From: Leptospira johnsonii
Lineage (GTDB): Bacteria; Spirochaetota; Leptospiria; Leptospirales; Leptospiraceae
Length of the DNA stretch: 64,000 nucleotides
Assembly: GCF_003112675.1 (NCBI RefSeq)
Contig: NZ_BFAY01000011.1
Span: 1,240,001 to 1,304,000 of the forward strand
Reading direction: 5' to 3'
Made by a program: the position numbers and the translations under genes. This document shows, one piece after another, positions 45,116-53,340 of the stretch. The notes below the pieces were generated by a model. That model did not search any database. It worked only from the letters and a program-made list of their open reading frames with translations, and was not told where the DNA came from. How positions within the stretch are numbered: the stretch's first letter is position 1; the number at the start of each line of letters is the position of its first letter.

Positions 45116-45767
45116 TTTACTCTTAAGTGCTGTTTTACTTTTTGGATCTGCCGCTTTTGCGGAAACTGTGACCATAGATTCTCCTCATGGAGGATTTACA
45201 ACCGAAAGGATCCAAACTGTTTCCGGTTCCGTGAGCGGAAATCTTGAAAAGGCAACTATCGTAATTAACGGAATTCCTCAGATGATCCGTCTACAGGACG
45301 GGAAATTTTCCTTAAGCACTGTGGTCGCCCCTGGAACGAACTTGATAGAAGTCAAAGCAGGCAATGCAAGCGATAGAGTTTCCTTCTTTGCCGCTGTTCC
45401 TCCTCGGGATATCAAAGTAGTCCTTACTTGGGATACTGCCACTGATGTGGACCTGTGGGTTTTAGATCCTACCGGAGAAAAATGTTTTTATGCAAATCGC
45501 TCCACTAAGACTGGAGGGAATTTGGATGTGGACGTGGTGGATGGATATGGTCCGGAAACGTTTACCATGTCCAAGGCGTTGCCTGGGAATTATTCCATTC
45601 AGGTTCAGTATTATGGTTCTTACGATAAGCCAGTCACCAGAGTGAACGTTTACGTGGTCTTGAACGAAGGAAAACCGAACGAAAGAAGAAAACAATTTCA
45701 GTTCGTGATGACACGTTCCCAACAAGTATATCATATCGCGAATTTTGAGATAGATCCGGAATCTTAA
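45093..45767 (+). CDS. DUF2135 secreted protein (YfaP-like), copy 1
   Basis: 224 residues. A signal peptide (LLLSAVLLFGSAAFAE) ends near residue 24. The first domain is Ig-like (TIDSPHGGFTTERIQTVSG ... ATIVINGIPQMI). The DUF2135 domain has the signature VLTWDTATDVDLWVLDPTGE and KALPGNYSIQVQYYG. It starts inside the last 23 nt of the macroglobulin gene, so it is translationally coupled. The next gene is a paralogue. A role as partner or scaffold of the macroglobulin is inferred from conserved gene linkage. Confidence 0.85.
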   Translation: MKSTLVNNLLLSAVLLFGSAAFAETVTIDSPHGGFTTERIQTVSGSVSGNLEKATIVINGIPQMIRLQDGKFSLSTVVAPGTNLIEVKAGNASDRVSFFAAVPPRDIKVVLTWDTATDVDLWVLDPTGEKCFYANRSTKTGGNLDVDVVDGYGPETFTMSKALPGNYSIQVQYYGSYDKPVTRVNVYVVLNEGKPNERRKQFQFVMTRSQQVYHIANFEIDPES

Positions 45768-45768
45768 G

Positions 45769-46485
45769 ATGTTTCTTTCCCGCCAGAATAATTCTTTTGG
45801 AAAATCGAATGGAAGCCTAGGAATTCGTTTTCTGGCTTCTTTCGTTGTGATATATTCACTTTCCATAATGTATTTGGGGGCGGAGACCGTTTCTATAGAT
45901 TCTCCTAATGGTGGCTTTACTACGGGGAGAATACAGAAAATTTCCGGAACTGTAACAGGTATCAATCCTGAAAAAGTCACAGTAGTTATTAATGGAATTC
46001 CCCAGATGGTGCCCTTGTATGAAGGAAAATTTTCCTTTAGCACTGTGGCTTCTCCCGGAGACAATCTGGTCGAAGTTCGTGCGGGCAAGGCTTACGATAA
46101 GGTCAGCTTTTTTGCAAAGGTTCCACCTAGAGATATCAAAGTAGTGCTTACTTGGGATACTGCGAGTTATACGGATCTTTGGGTAATCGATCCTTCTGGG
46201 GAAAAGTGTTACTGGGCGCATACTTCCACAAAGTCTGGAGGCAATCTTGTCTACGATGATGCTAGTTTTGCACCCCAAACTTTTACGATGTCCAAGGCAT
46301 TGCCTGGAAATTATGCGGTACAAGCGCAGTATTACGCTCCGTTTAACGCTCAGGTTACCAGAGCCAAAGTATATGTAGTTTTGTATGAGGGAACTCCCAG
46401 AGAAAAAAGAAAACAATACCAATTCACGATGACCAGGGCCCAGCAAGTTTATCATTTGGGAAATTTTGAGATAGAGCCGGACTGA
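45769..46485 (+). CDS. DUF2135 secreted protein (YfaP-like), copy 2
   Basis: 238 residues, a clear tandem duplicate of the preceding gene. It has the same SIDSPNGGFTTGRIQKISG start of the Ig-like domain and the same VLTWDTASYTDLWVIDPSGE DUF2135 signature, with IEPD at the end. The N-terminal signal is longer (about 38 residues) and better resembles a membrane anchor. Only 1 nt separates the two genes. The pair probably forms a hetero-complex or is specialised for two partners (inference). Confidence 0.83.
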   Translation: MFLSRQNNSFGKSNGSLGIRFLASFVVIYSLSIMYLGAETVSIDSPNGGFTTGRIQKISGTVTGINPEKVTVVINGIPQMVPLYEGKFSFSTVASPGDNLVEVRAGKAYDKVSFFAKVPPRDIKVVLTWDTASYTDLWVIDPSGEKCYWAHTSTKSGGNLVYDDASFAPQTFTMSKALPGNYAVQAQYYAPFNAQVTRAKVYVVLYEGTPREKRKQYQFTMTRAQQVYHLGNFEIEPD

Positions 46486-46490
46486 TCAGA

Positions 46491-47585
46491 ATGAACTCTA
46501 AAATACATTATAAAATCGGAATTTTATCTGCTACTCTGCTTCTTTATGTAGCAGGGGCGGAAGCTGCTCCTAAATTTTCTTATTCGTATCTGGATGAGGC
46601 AGTAAAAGAATTCGAATCTAAAAATTCTACATCATCAGTGGTATTAATGGAAATTGATTCCGGAAAAGTAGAGTATATATACAGACCGGAGATCGCAGTT
46701 TCTAAAAAATTACCTCCCGGTTCATTGGTGAAAACCTTCTCCGCTTTAACTTTATTAAAATTCAAAGACAGACTCGGATTTTCTCCGGAAAAAAAAGTCG
46801 TATGCAAGGGTAGATTTTACCCGAATGAAAGTATCACCCCCACTAAGTCGGATCTGAACACGCTTCATCTTCCTCAGGACGAAAACGGAAAAGAATACTT
46901 AAGATGTTCCTTGGCAAAAGGCCATGGAGAAATGGATCTTAGATCCGCCCTGGTTCAGTCTTGTAACGTATATTTTTTAACGAATGCTTCTTCTGATCCC
47001 GAGTTATTTTATTCAAAGTTATATGAGGATTGGAGTTTGGGAAAATCCACTCGCTCCAGATTAGATTCTTATCGAGAACCTTCCGATACGAATTTTATTT
47101 CTATCAGTCCTTTGAGAAAAGTAGCTGCTTCTATTGGAGAAGGTGGGATCCTCTTAAGTCCTTTAAAAATTTCACAGTTGTATTCTTCTATTTGGAAAGA
47201 AGGTCCAAGACTTTCTCCTTATTGGGGAGCAGGCCAAGAGCCTGTTCGATCGGAAGAGAATCCCTATGCTGGAAAGGATTTGAGATGGATCGCTTCTGTT
47301 CTTTCCGAAGTTCCGAAATCCGGGACCTTAAAGGATTTGAATATTCCTGAAAAAGGGAGTTTGGAGATCCTAGGCGGAAAAACAGGGACCGGAACTAAAT
47401 TTATGCATAAATATGAAACACATGGATGGACAGTATTATCTTTTCGTAAAGATCGAAAATCTTATGTGCTGACCGTTTTTGTGGACAATGGCTCCGGAGG
47501 GAATCAGGCCAAATCCTTGGCTTCGATTCTTCTGGATAAGATCGATCCTAAAAATAAAGATTCTGCAATAAAATCAGGTAAATAA
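46491..47585 (+). CDS. Secreted penicillin-binding-protein-like transpeptidase domain (DUF2300/YfaQ position)
   Basis: 364 residues with a signal peptide (about 1-26, ending GAEAAP). All three active-site motifs of serine acyl transferases are in place with correct order and spacing: Ser78-Leu-Val-Lys81 (PPGSLVK), Ser157-Cys-Asn159 (QSCNVYF) and Lys297-Thr-Gly299 (GGKTGTG). GEGGILLSPLKISQLYSSI matches the G.G...TPLQ loop of class B PBPs. No pedestal or dimerisation domain precedes it. It takes the place of yfaQ (DUF2300) in the enterobacterial cluster. A D,D-transpeptidase or carboxypeptidase role is inferred. It ends 1 nt before the next gene. Confidence 0.72.
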   Translation: MNSKIHYKIGILSATLLLYVAGAEAAPKFSYSYLDEAVKEFESKNSTSSVVLMEIDSGKVEYIYRPEIAVSKKLPPGSLVKTFSALTLLKFKDRLGFSPEKKVVCKGRFYPNESITPTKSDLNTLHLPQDENGKEYLRCSLAKGHGEMDLRSALVQSCNVYFLTNASSDPELFYSKLYEDWSLGKSTRSRLDSYREPSDTNFISISPLRKVAASIGEGGILLSPLKISQLYSSIWKEGPRLSPYWGAGQEPVRSEENPYAGKDLRWIASVLSEVPKSGTLKDLNIPEKGSLEILGGKTGTGTKFMHKYETHGWTVLSFRKDRKSYVLTVFVDNGSGGNQAKSLASILLDKIDPKNKDSAIKSGK

Positions 47586-47586
47586 A

Positions 47587-49386
47587 ATGAGAACTTGCAT
47601 CCAAATTTTCAAAACAAAAGTAATTCCTAAGATCAAGAATCTTTTTTCTAAAGAATCTCTGGAGAACTTTAAGACTGGATTTAGGGAAAACATATTAAAA
47701 GATCCTAAAGTAGGAATTCCTGCCGGGGCGGGGGTCGTGTTTTTAGCGATTGGCTTCTATCTTTCTTTGAAAGGATATTCCATAGACTCTTCGATCAAAG
47801 ATCCCGCTCTTCTCATTCCTAAAAAAGCAAACGTTCTCGTGGAAATATATCGTCCAGAAGAGTTTGTAGAAGATCTGGAAAAAACGAGTTTGGGAAGAGA
47901 ACTTTCCGAAGACGGAACTTTTCAGAAAATTCTTACTCTACCTGAACTTAGAAAGATCAGTTCTATATTATATCTATTAGAAGCAAAAGCGGGAGTTATG
48001 ACCAAGCCATCTAGGTTGGCTGCTTTATTCGACGGACCTGTGGCTGCTGCAACTTTTCCTAAATCCAATTTTCTACTAGTGGGAAAGGCAAGTGCAAGCT
48101 CCAAGTTGGGAGTGAGTTTGATTACTGCATTTAAGGGAGAAAAGATCGTAGTTAAAGAAACCCCTAAAGAAGAAAAACCACAAACTCCTCCACAAACAGA
48201 AGAAGGTTATTATACCCCTACCGGTTCAGAGACCACCCATTCTGCAGATGATTTTGCCGACCAATTTGCGGCAGGCTCCGAAAAATTCGGGAACTTGGAA
48301 GCGTTTAAATATGAGTTCGGTTCCGGAAAAATTTTGGCGATAGTGCTTGGAGATTTTATCATTCTTACAGATTCGGAAGATCTTTTGGAAAAATCTTTGG
48401 ACCTGGCTTCTTCCGCAAACAACGATTCATTAGGCAATCAAAGAGGTTTCGATATTCTTAAAAAAGAAACTTCTAAAAAAGAGAACAAGATCTTGTTCTA
48501 TGCGGGAACTGATTCTTTGATGGGTCCGTTTCTTAAACCTTCATTCGGAAATTCAGGAGCAGCTTTACTTTTAGGTTGGGAAACCGGAAAAAACCTGGAA
48601 GGAAAAGTTTATAAGATAGGTGGAGATAAAAACCAAGTAGTTAGTTCGGGTCCTGGTCTTTCCAAAGTACTACCTCGAGAAACGAATTTAGTATTTTATT
48701 CGGAAGAATTAAAACCTTCCGAAGTTTGGAAATCTTTAGAATCCGTAAGCGGAGAATGGGAAGAACTTGGAGAAGGATTAAATGCATTTGGTAAAAATGC
48801 AGGGATCCACGAACAATACTTCGGCTCCGAGAAAGGGATCGCTCTCAGTTTTAATGGATTGGAATATAAATCGGGTATGATCTATCCAAGATTTGGGATC
48901 TCTTTACCTGCCTCCGTCCCGGATGATAAACTTTTAAAGGCGATTTTCAAAGTTGGAAATCCTATCAAAGTTTCTTACCAAAATACAAATTTAGAATCTT
49001 ATCCTTTGAGAAAAGGCGGCTTTTATACACCAGCATCTTTGAAAGTGGGGAATTGGAAATACTTAGCTTCGGATCGAAAAAGTGCGGAAGAAACTGTTTC
49101 CTCAGGAAATGGAAATAGACCTAACCAAGCTGATCTATTCTCTTCCGGTCCTGCAAAAGAATTGGCTTATTATCCACATCATCTTGTGGTTCGTGTGCCC
49201 GGAATTTTGGATGATCTCAAAAGTTTTTATTTATACGGAGCGGAAGGTTCTCCTGAATATACTTCCAAAACAATCGACAGAGATGTGCAGCCTATTTTAG
49301 ATAAACTGAAAGTTTTTGAAAGATTGGTGGTCTCTTTCGGTTCCGGAAAAGAAAACGAAGACTGGGGGAAACTAAAGGTCTTTTAA
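47587..49386 (+). CDS. DUF2138-like (YfaA-like) membrane-anchored protein
   Basis: 599 residues. A cytoplasmic N-terminus of about 48 residues is followed by one transmembrane helix (PAGAGVVFLAIGFYLSL, 50-67) and a large periplasmic domain. The start of that domain, IKDPALLIPKKANVLVEIYR then LGRELSEDGTFQKIL, follows the D..ALI...SLS.LP.DLL..LLTED pattern of DUF2138 proteins such as E. coli YfaA. There is no catalytic motif. It closes the A2M-associated operon and overlaps the convergent metallopeptidase gene by 4 nt. Confidence 0.68.
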   Translation: MRTCIQIFKTKVIPKIKNLFSKESLENFKTGFRENILKDPKVGIPAGAGVVFLAIGFYLSLKGYSIDSSIKDPALLIPKKANVLVEIYRPEEFVEDLEKTSLGRELSEDGTFQKILTLPELRKISSILYLLEAKAGVMTKPSRLAALFDGPVAAATFPKSNFLLVGKASASSKLGVSLITAFKGEKIVVKETPKEEKPQTPPQTEEGYYTPTGSETTHSADDFADQFAAGSEKFGNLEAFKYEFGSGKILAIVLGDFIILTDSEDLLEKSLDLASSANNDSLGNQRGFDILKKETSKKENKILFYAGTDSLMGPFLKPSFGNSGAALLLGWETGKNLEGKVYKIGGDKNQVVSSGPGLSKVLPRETNLVFYSEELKPSEVWKSLESVSGEWEELGEGLNAFGKNAGIHEQYFGSEKGIALSFNGLEYKSGMIYPRFGISLPASVPDDKLLKAIFKVGNPIKVSYQNTNLESYPLRKGGFYTPASLKVGNWKYLASDRKSAEETVSSGNGNRPNQADLFSSGPAKELAYYPHHLVVRVPGILDDLKSFYLYGAEGSPEYTSKTIDRDVQPILDKLKVFERLVVSFGSGKENEDWGKLKVF

Positions 49387-50102
49387 TATCTCGACTTTAT
49401 AAATTGTGAATATATGTCCTGGATTGGCGTGTTTGGAGTTTCCAAAAAGACCCGAAACCTTGCTTCACCTTTTGTCTTTAAAAGCCAGGAACCCCAGAGA
49501 AAAAGTTTTTGATATAAAATCTTTTTTTTAGCTCCATTTCTTGAGTGGATTTCCTTGGTGCATTCTTCGTCGAATTTTTCCCAACTCCAAGGAAACTTAA
49601 GATCTACAGATGTAGGTTTAGGATTCGTGGGATACAAAGATTCACAATAAGATTCCTGCATCCAAAAGGAAGTTTCCGATTTGGATTCCGGAGCTAAAAA
49701 ATGACAGATCTCATGCTTGATCACAGTATCTAAAATTCCTCTTTTAGCTAAACTTTCCGGATTTTGAAAAAAGAATTTATTACGTTCTGGAGAATAGAAA
49801 GCAGCTAAGCTTCCCGGTTGGCCCGAGTATTTTCGGAAAACCTCAGAGTTTTCAGAAACAAATATCTGAACGTCTTGTGGGATTCTTTTTTCTAGTCTTT
49901 CCGATTCGGATCGGATCTCCGTTACGAATTTATCTGCAAATGTTTCGAGTAATTTGTCCGGATTCTTCTGTTTGTTCCAGTCGTCTAAAAAGTAAAATTC
50001 GAATCCTTCTACTTTTCTTCTCGCCGCCTGAGCATTTACGGATTCAAAGAAGAATATTATAAAAAATACATATATTACGGATATTATATAGAAAGATCTC
50101 AA
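49383..50102 (-). CDS. Exported HExxH metallopeptidase (peptidase MA-like)
   Basis: The start is moved to TTG 50100-50102, which overlaps the upstream TGA (TTGA) and has GAGG 8 nt before it; the longer frame would put 32 odd residues ahead of the signal peptide. From here 239 residues: signal RSFYIISVIYVFFIIFFF, cut near NAQA. The zinc motif is HEICH (IKHEICHFLAP) with a downstream WMQESYCE whose Glu can be the third ligand, as in gluzincins. It is likely a periplasmic peptidase in the same operon as the SpoIID-domain protein. Confidence 0.7.
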   Translation of the reverse strand: MRSFYIISVIYVFFIIFFFESVNAQAARRKVEGFEFYFLDDWNKQKNPDKLLETFADKFVTEIRSESERLEKRIPQDVQIFVSENSEVFRKYSGQPGSLAAFYSPERNKFFFQNPESLAKRGILDTVIKHEICHFLAPESKSETSFWMQESYCESLYPTNPKPTSVDLKFPWSWEKFDEECTKEIHSRNGAKKKILYQKLFLWGSWLLKTKGEARFRVFLETPNTPIQDIYSQFIKSRY

Positions 50103-51280
50103 GGGATTTGCCTCAGTTCCGCTCCTGGAAAGTAAAAGTGAAGTATCTCTTCCGACTTTGCTCCTCGAAAGGCCATTTCTCTTGCTCCGTATTGGCAAAG
50201 GCCGATCCCATGCCCGAATCCTTTTCCTTTCAAATAAAATCCTCGAGCGCTTGTTTCGATCTTAAAATCGTTACTCTTGGTTTTATTCCAGCCTAATATT
50301 TTACCGATTTTAGATAAGAATTCGGAGGCTTGGATATTCTTTTTTCCGGAATAATCCTTATATTCTAAGGAAGTTATTCTGGATTCGGAATACTTGGGCT
50401 CTAATTCGATTATCTGTTTTGCTCCTAAGGCGGATTCCATTTCTTCTTTAGAGATAAAAGTTTCCCAGGAGAAATACGGAGACTTTTTGCATTGTACTTC
50501 TCCTGCATTGGTATCGAGACCGGATCTATAATATTGTGGATTTTTAAAATTCTTCCAAAGTACAGAAGGAGAAGATAAATTTCCTCCACAAGTAGAGTGA
50601 AAGAATGTCTCTAAAACTTTTCCATTTTTATCTTGTAGGAGTACTTTTTTAGAAGAGAAGGAAGGTATATTCTCCTTTTTTAATTTCCCTGAAAACTGGA
50701 GGCAATGAGTCAGATCGCAAAGATCGTGGCCTTCTTTAGAATGTCTTCCTATGTTTGCGAGTGCGTAAGAGCGGATCATTGCAGCGGCGACGACAGTATA
50801 TTCCTTTTTCCAGTTTGGATCCGGATTCCTTTCATCCTTAGGATAAAATAGGTCCCCGAATTCTGAGATCATTCCTATCAGCACATATTCTTCGAATGGA
50901 ACTGCAACTATGAGTTTTAGTTTTCCTTTGGTGGAAGTGATTTCCAGATCTCCTGAATATCTTTTAGTAGTCTGATCTTTCGGCACTTCTAATTCGTATT
51001 CTCCGCTGGAAAGTAGGATATGTTCTGAGAGAGAATTTTTAGTTCCGTCTAAGATCCGGATCTTATCTTGTTCTGCTCGGACTAAAATCGTTTTATCTTT
51101 TTCTAAACTATTCTTTCCTAAGTATTGAACTCTAGAATTTTTCGCGATGATCCTGACTGAGTCAGGAGAATATTTAGATAAGATCCCGATCTTGATCTTA
51201 TTTGGGACCGTATCTGCAAATAAAGAAAAAGAGAATAAAAATAGAAAACCCAAACCTACTAGTTTGGAAGGATGGCTCAT
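50099..51280 (-). CDS. SpoIID/LytB-domain protein
   Basis: 393 residues with a signal peptide (about 1-23). The SpoIID domain contains PFEEYVLIGMISE, AAAMIRSYALAN, LCDLTHCLQF, HSTCGGNLSS, and the C-terminal GKGFGHGIGLCQYGA. In sporulators SpoIID is a lytic transglycosylase that cuts denuded glycan strands; relatives occur in non-sporulating bacteria as peptidoglycan remodelling enzymes. A conserved Glu in the FEEY segment is the likely catalytic residue. It is coupled to a ferredoxin gene upstream (ATGA) and to the HExxH peptidase downstream. Confidence 0.87.
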   Translation of the reverse strand: MSHPSKLVGLGFLFLFSFSLFADTVPNKIKIGILSKYSPDSVRIIAKNSRVQYLGKNSLEKDKTILVRAEQDKIRILDGTKNSLSEHILLSSGEYELEVPKDQTTKRYSGDLEITSTKGKLKLIVAVPFEEYVLIGMISEFGDLFYPKDERNPDPNWKKEYTVVAAAMIRSYALANIGRHSKEGHDLCDLTHCLQFSGKLKKENIPSFSSKKVLLQDKNGKVLETFFHSTCGGNLSSPSVLWKNFKNPQYYRSGLDTNAGEVQCKKSPYFSWETFISKEEMESALGAKQIIELEPKYSESRITSLEYKDYSGKKNIQASEFLSKIGKILGWNKTKSNDFKIETSARGFYLKGKGFGHGIGLCQYGAREMAFRGAKSEEILHFYFPGAELRQIP

Positions 51281-51930
51281 TGTACTTGGATTGCCTTAGG
51301 AAAAGTTGGACAAGAAGAAACGCATAAACCGCAGCCTACGCAGTCTTGAGAAAAGCTCGGTTTATTTCCTTTGAACTGGACTACATTCGGAATTGGACAA
51401 GTGATCGCACAGGTCTCGCAGGTTTTTTCTCCTGTTCTGGAATTGATACAATGTTGAAAGAAACCTTTTGCCTTTCCGAATTTAGGAGATTCATTCTCTT
51501 TATAAGGTAAAAGTGCACCTGTCTCGCAGGCAGAGATACACGGATAATCTTTGCATAACATACATGCATTTAGATTCACATCCATATGAGGAAAATGTTT
51601 GCCTGTTTTATCGTCAGGTACAGGAAACAACACTGAATAAGGACAAGCGTAAATACAATCACTACAAGCGGTACATTTGGAGAAGAACCGTTTTCCTTTT
51701 GCATCCGCTCCGGGAGGGAATTGTAAGTTCCTAAAACCTTTAAATTTACTTTTGGCAGTTTTAGGTTTAGGAACTTTGATCTGAGTTTTTTTAGGAGGAA
51801 CCTTTTCCGGTTCTGTCTTTTTATCTTCCGCTACAGCTGATTTCCAGGTTTCCGAAATTTCATTTACGCCTTCTTCCATAACGGAAAAAGCTTTAGCTAA
51901 GCCTTTCCGGAAGAAGTCTTTTCGGTTCAT
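51277..51930 (-). CDS. Four-cluster [4Fe-4S] ferredoxin-type protein (NapF/NapG-like)
   Basis: 217 residues. After a basic, low-complexity N-terminus (about 1-65) come four Cys groups. These are [34 protein letters not shown] and [12 protein letters not shown], enough for up to four [4Fe-4S] clusters. [13 protein letters not shown] start resembles the twin-arginine-less NapF/MauM type, so it is probably cytoplasmic or membrane-associated. It overlaps murA and the SpoIID gene by 4 nt each. Its link with peptidoglycan genes is unusual; no partner oxidoreductase is adjacent. Confidence 0.82.
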   Translation of the reverse strand: MNRKDFFRKGLAKAFSVMEEGVNEISETWKSAVAEDKKTEPEKVPPKKTQIKVPKPKTAKSKFKGFRNLQFPPGADAKGKRFFSKCTACSDCIYACPYSVLFPVPDDKTGKHFPHMDVNLNACMLCKDYPCISACETGALLPYKENESPKFGKAKGFFQHCINSRTGEKTCETCAITCPIPNVVQFKGNKPSFSQDCVGCGLCVSSCPTFPKAIQVQ

Positions 51931-53225
51931 TCTTCACCTATCCTCTCAATATGAGCGCCGAGAGATCTAAGTCTAGTATCTATATCTTGGAATCCTCTAT
52001 CTATCTGGACGATATTATGGATAGAGCTTGTACCTTCTGCACAGAGAGCTGCGATGATCATTGCCATCCCTGCTCTAATATCGGGGCTTGCTACTTTTTG
52101 TCCATAAAGACGATTTGGTCCTATCACGATCGCTCTATGTGGATCGCAGAGTATAATTTGAGCACCCATTGAGATAATATTATCCACGAAGAACAATCTA
52201 GATTCGAACATTTTTTCGTGAATGAGTACTGTCCCTTTACATTGTGTTGCAGTGACTAACGCTACAGAAGTCATATCTGCCGGAAAGCCAGGCCATGGAG
52301 AATCGTCTATTTTTGGAGTGGCTCCGTGATAATCCGGAATGATCTCCATTTTTTGGTCGGAAGGAACTAAGATGCCTCCGTCTTGGGGGCGAACTTCTAT
52401 CCCTAAACGAGAATATACCATGCGGATCATTCGGATATCTTCGAGTTCCACATCTCCAATGAAAATTTCTCCGCCGGTGACTGCAGCTAAACTGATAAAA
52501 CTTCCGATCTCTAAATAATCGGATCCTATCCTATGAGGTTTGTCCGGAGTTTTTAAGGAGCTGACTCCTTCTATCGTGAGAATATTAGAACCGATCCCTG
52601 AAATTTTTGCGCCTGCAGAAACTAAAAATTTACAAAGTCTTTGCACATGAGGTTCGCTGGCTGCATGACGTAAGATGGTAATGCCTTCGGAGAGCACTGC
52701 CGCCATGACCGCGTTTTCAGTAGCCGTAACAGAAGCTTCGTCCATGAGAAGGTCCGTGCCTCTAAGTCTATCTCCTTTGATTTCGTAACCATCCGGAAAT
52801 ACTTCTATCTGAGCGCCCAATGCTTGGAGTGCGAGAAGATGAGTGTCCATTCTTCTCCGTCCAATCTTGTCTCCGCCTGGTCTTGGTAAAAACACTCTTC
52901 CTGTTTTGGCGAGAATGGGACCTGCAAGTGTTACGGCACCTCTGATCTTGGAACATAGTTCTGCAGGAAGATCCGACTTTAGATCTCCGTTATTTCTGAA
53001 TAAGAAGGTACCCTCTCCCTTATCCTCTACTTCCATTCCTAGATGGCGTAGAACGTCCATGAGCATGAGTACGTCTGAGATCTGGGGGATATTCTCGATA
53101 ATCACTTCGCCAGGGACTAAACAGACTGCGCCTAAAATAGGTAAGGCCTCGTTTTTGTTCCCTTGGGGCATTACAGTTCCGTGAAGAGGATTTTTACCGA
53201 TAATTTTGAAGTATGGAGAGCTCAT
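51927..53225 (-). CDS. murA: UDP-N-acetylglucosamine 1-carboxyvinyltransferase
   Basis: A 432-residue MurA, catalysing transfer of enolpyruvate from PEP to UDP-GlcNAc, the first committed step of peptidoglycan synthesis. Lys24-Asn25 (QGNKNEALP) is the conserved substrate pair. The loop holding the general acid reads PGGDKIGRR, so Asp119 replaces the usual Cys that fosfomycin alkylates. This Asp variant is found in other spirochaetes, mycobacteria and chlamydiae and gives intrinsic fosfomycin resistance. ATGA couples it to a ferredoxin, then SpoIID and a metallopeptidase. Confidence 0.96.
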   Translation of the reverse strand: MSSPYFKIIGKNPLHGTVMPQGNKNEALPILGAVCLVPGEVIIENIPQISDVLMLMDVLRHLGMEVEDKGEGTFLFRNNGDLKSDLPAELCSKIRGAVTLAGPILAKTGRVFLPRPGGDKIGRRRMDTHLLALQALGAQIEVFPDGYEIKGDRLRGTDLLMDEASVTATENAVMAAVLSEGITILRHAASEPHVQRLCKFLVSAGAKISGIGSNILTIEGVSSLKTPDKPHRIGSDYLEIGSFISLAAVTGGEIFIGDVELEDIRMIRMVYSRLGIEVRPQDGGILVPSDQKMEIIPDYHGATPKIDDSPWPGFPADMTSVALVTATQCKGTVLIHEKMFESRLFFVDNIISMGAQIILCDPHRAIVIGPNRLYGQKVASPDIRAGMAMIIAALCAEGTSSIHNIVQIDRGFQDIDTRLRSLGAHIERIGEE

Positions 53226-53340
53226 GATCCGACCAGTGTTATTGGTATACTGATCTCTCCTTCTCCTACGGCAAGCACTTCACCAGGGCCTAAATCGATT
53301 GACTCAAAAGGTTTTTTTTCCGATCAACGTTGGTACCCAT
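53222..53340 (-). pseudogene. Possible remnant or frameshifted small gene ahead of murA
   Basis: On the minus strand a reading frame runs up to murA and ends in TGA overlapping murA's ATG (ATGA), like the two junctions downstream. Its last part reads [19 protein letters not shown] and looks coding. No start codon exists in that frame. A TGA lies upstream, and an A8 run (53312-53319) separates it from an ATG in another frame (53338-53340). One extra A would fuse them into a 39-residue protein. It could be a decayed gene, a sequencing error in the homopolymer, or programmed slippage. Confidence 0.25.

Noticed and set aside
45462..46455. Two long antisense frames (208 and 199 codons) opposite the DUF2135 genes
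   Set aside because: They mirror codon structure of the sense genes, have no ribosome-binding site and no protein-like features; the sense frames carry signal peptides and DUF2135 motifs.
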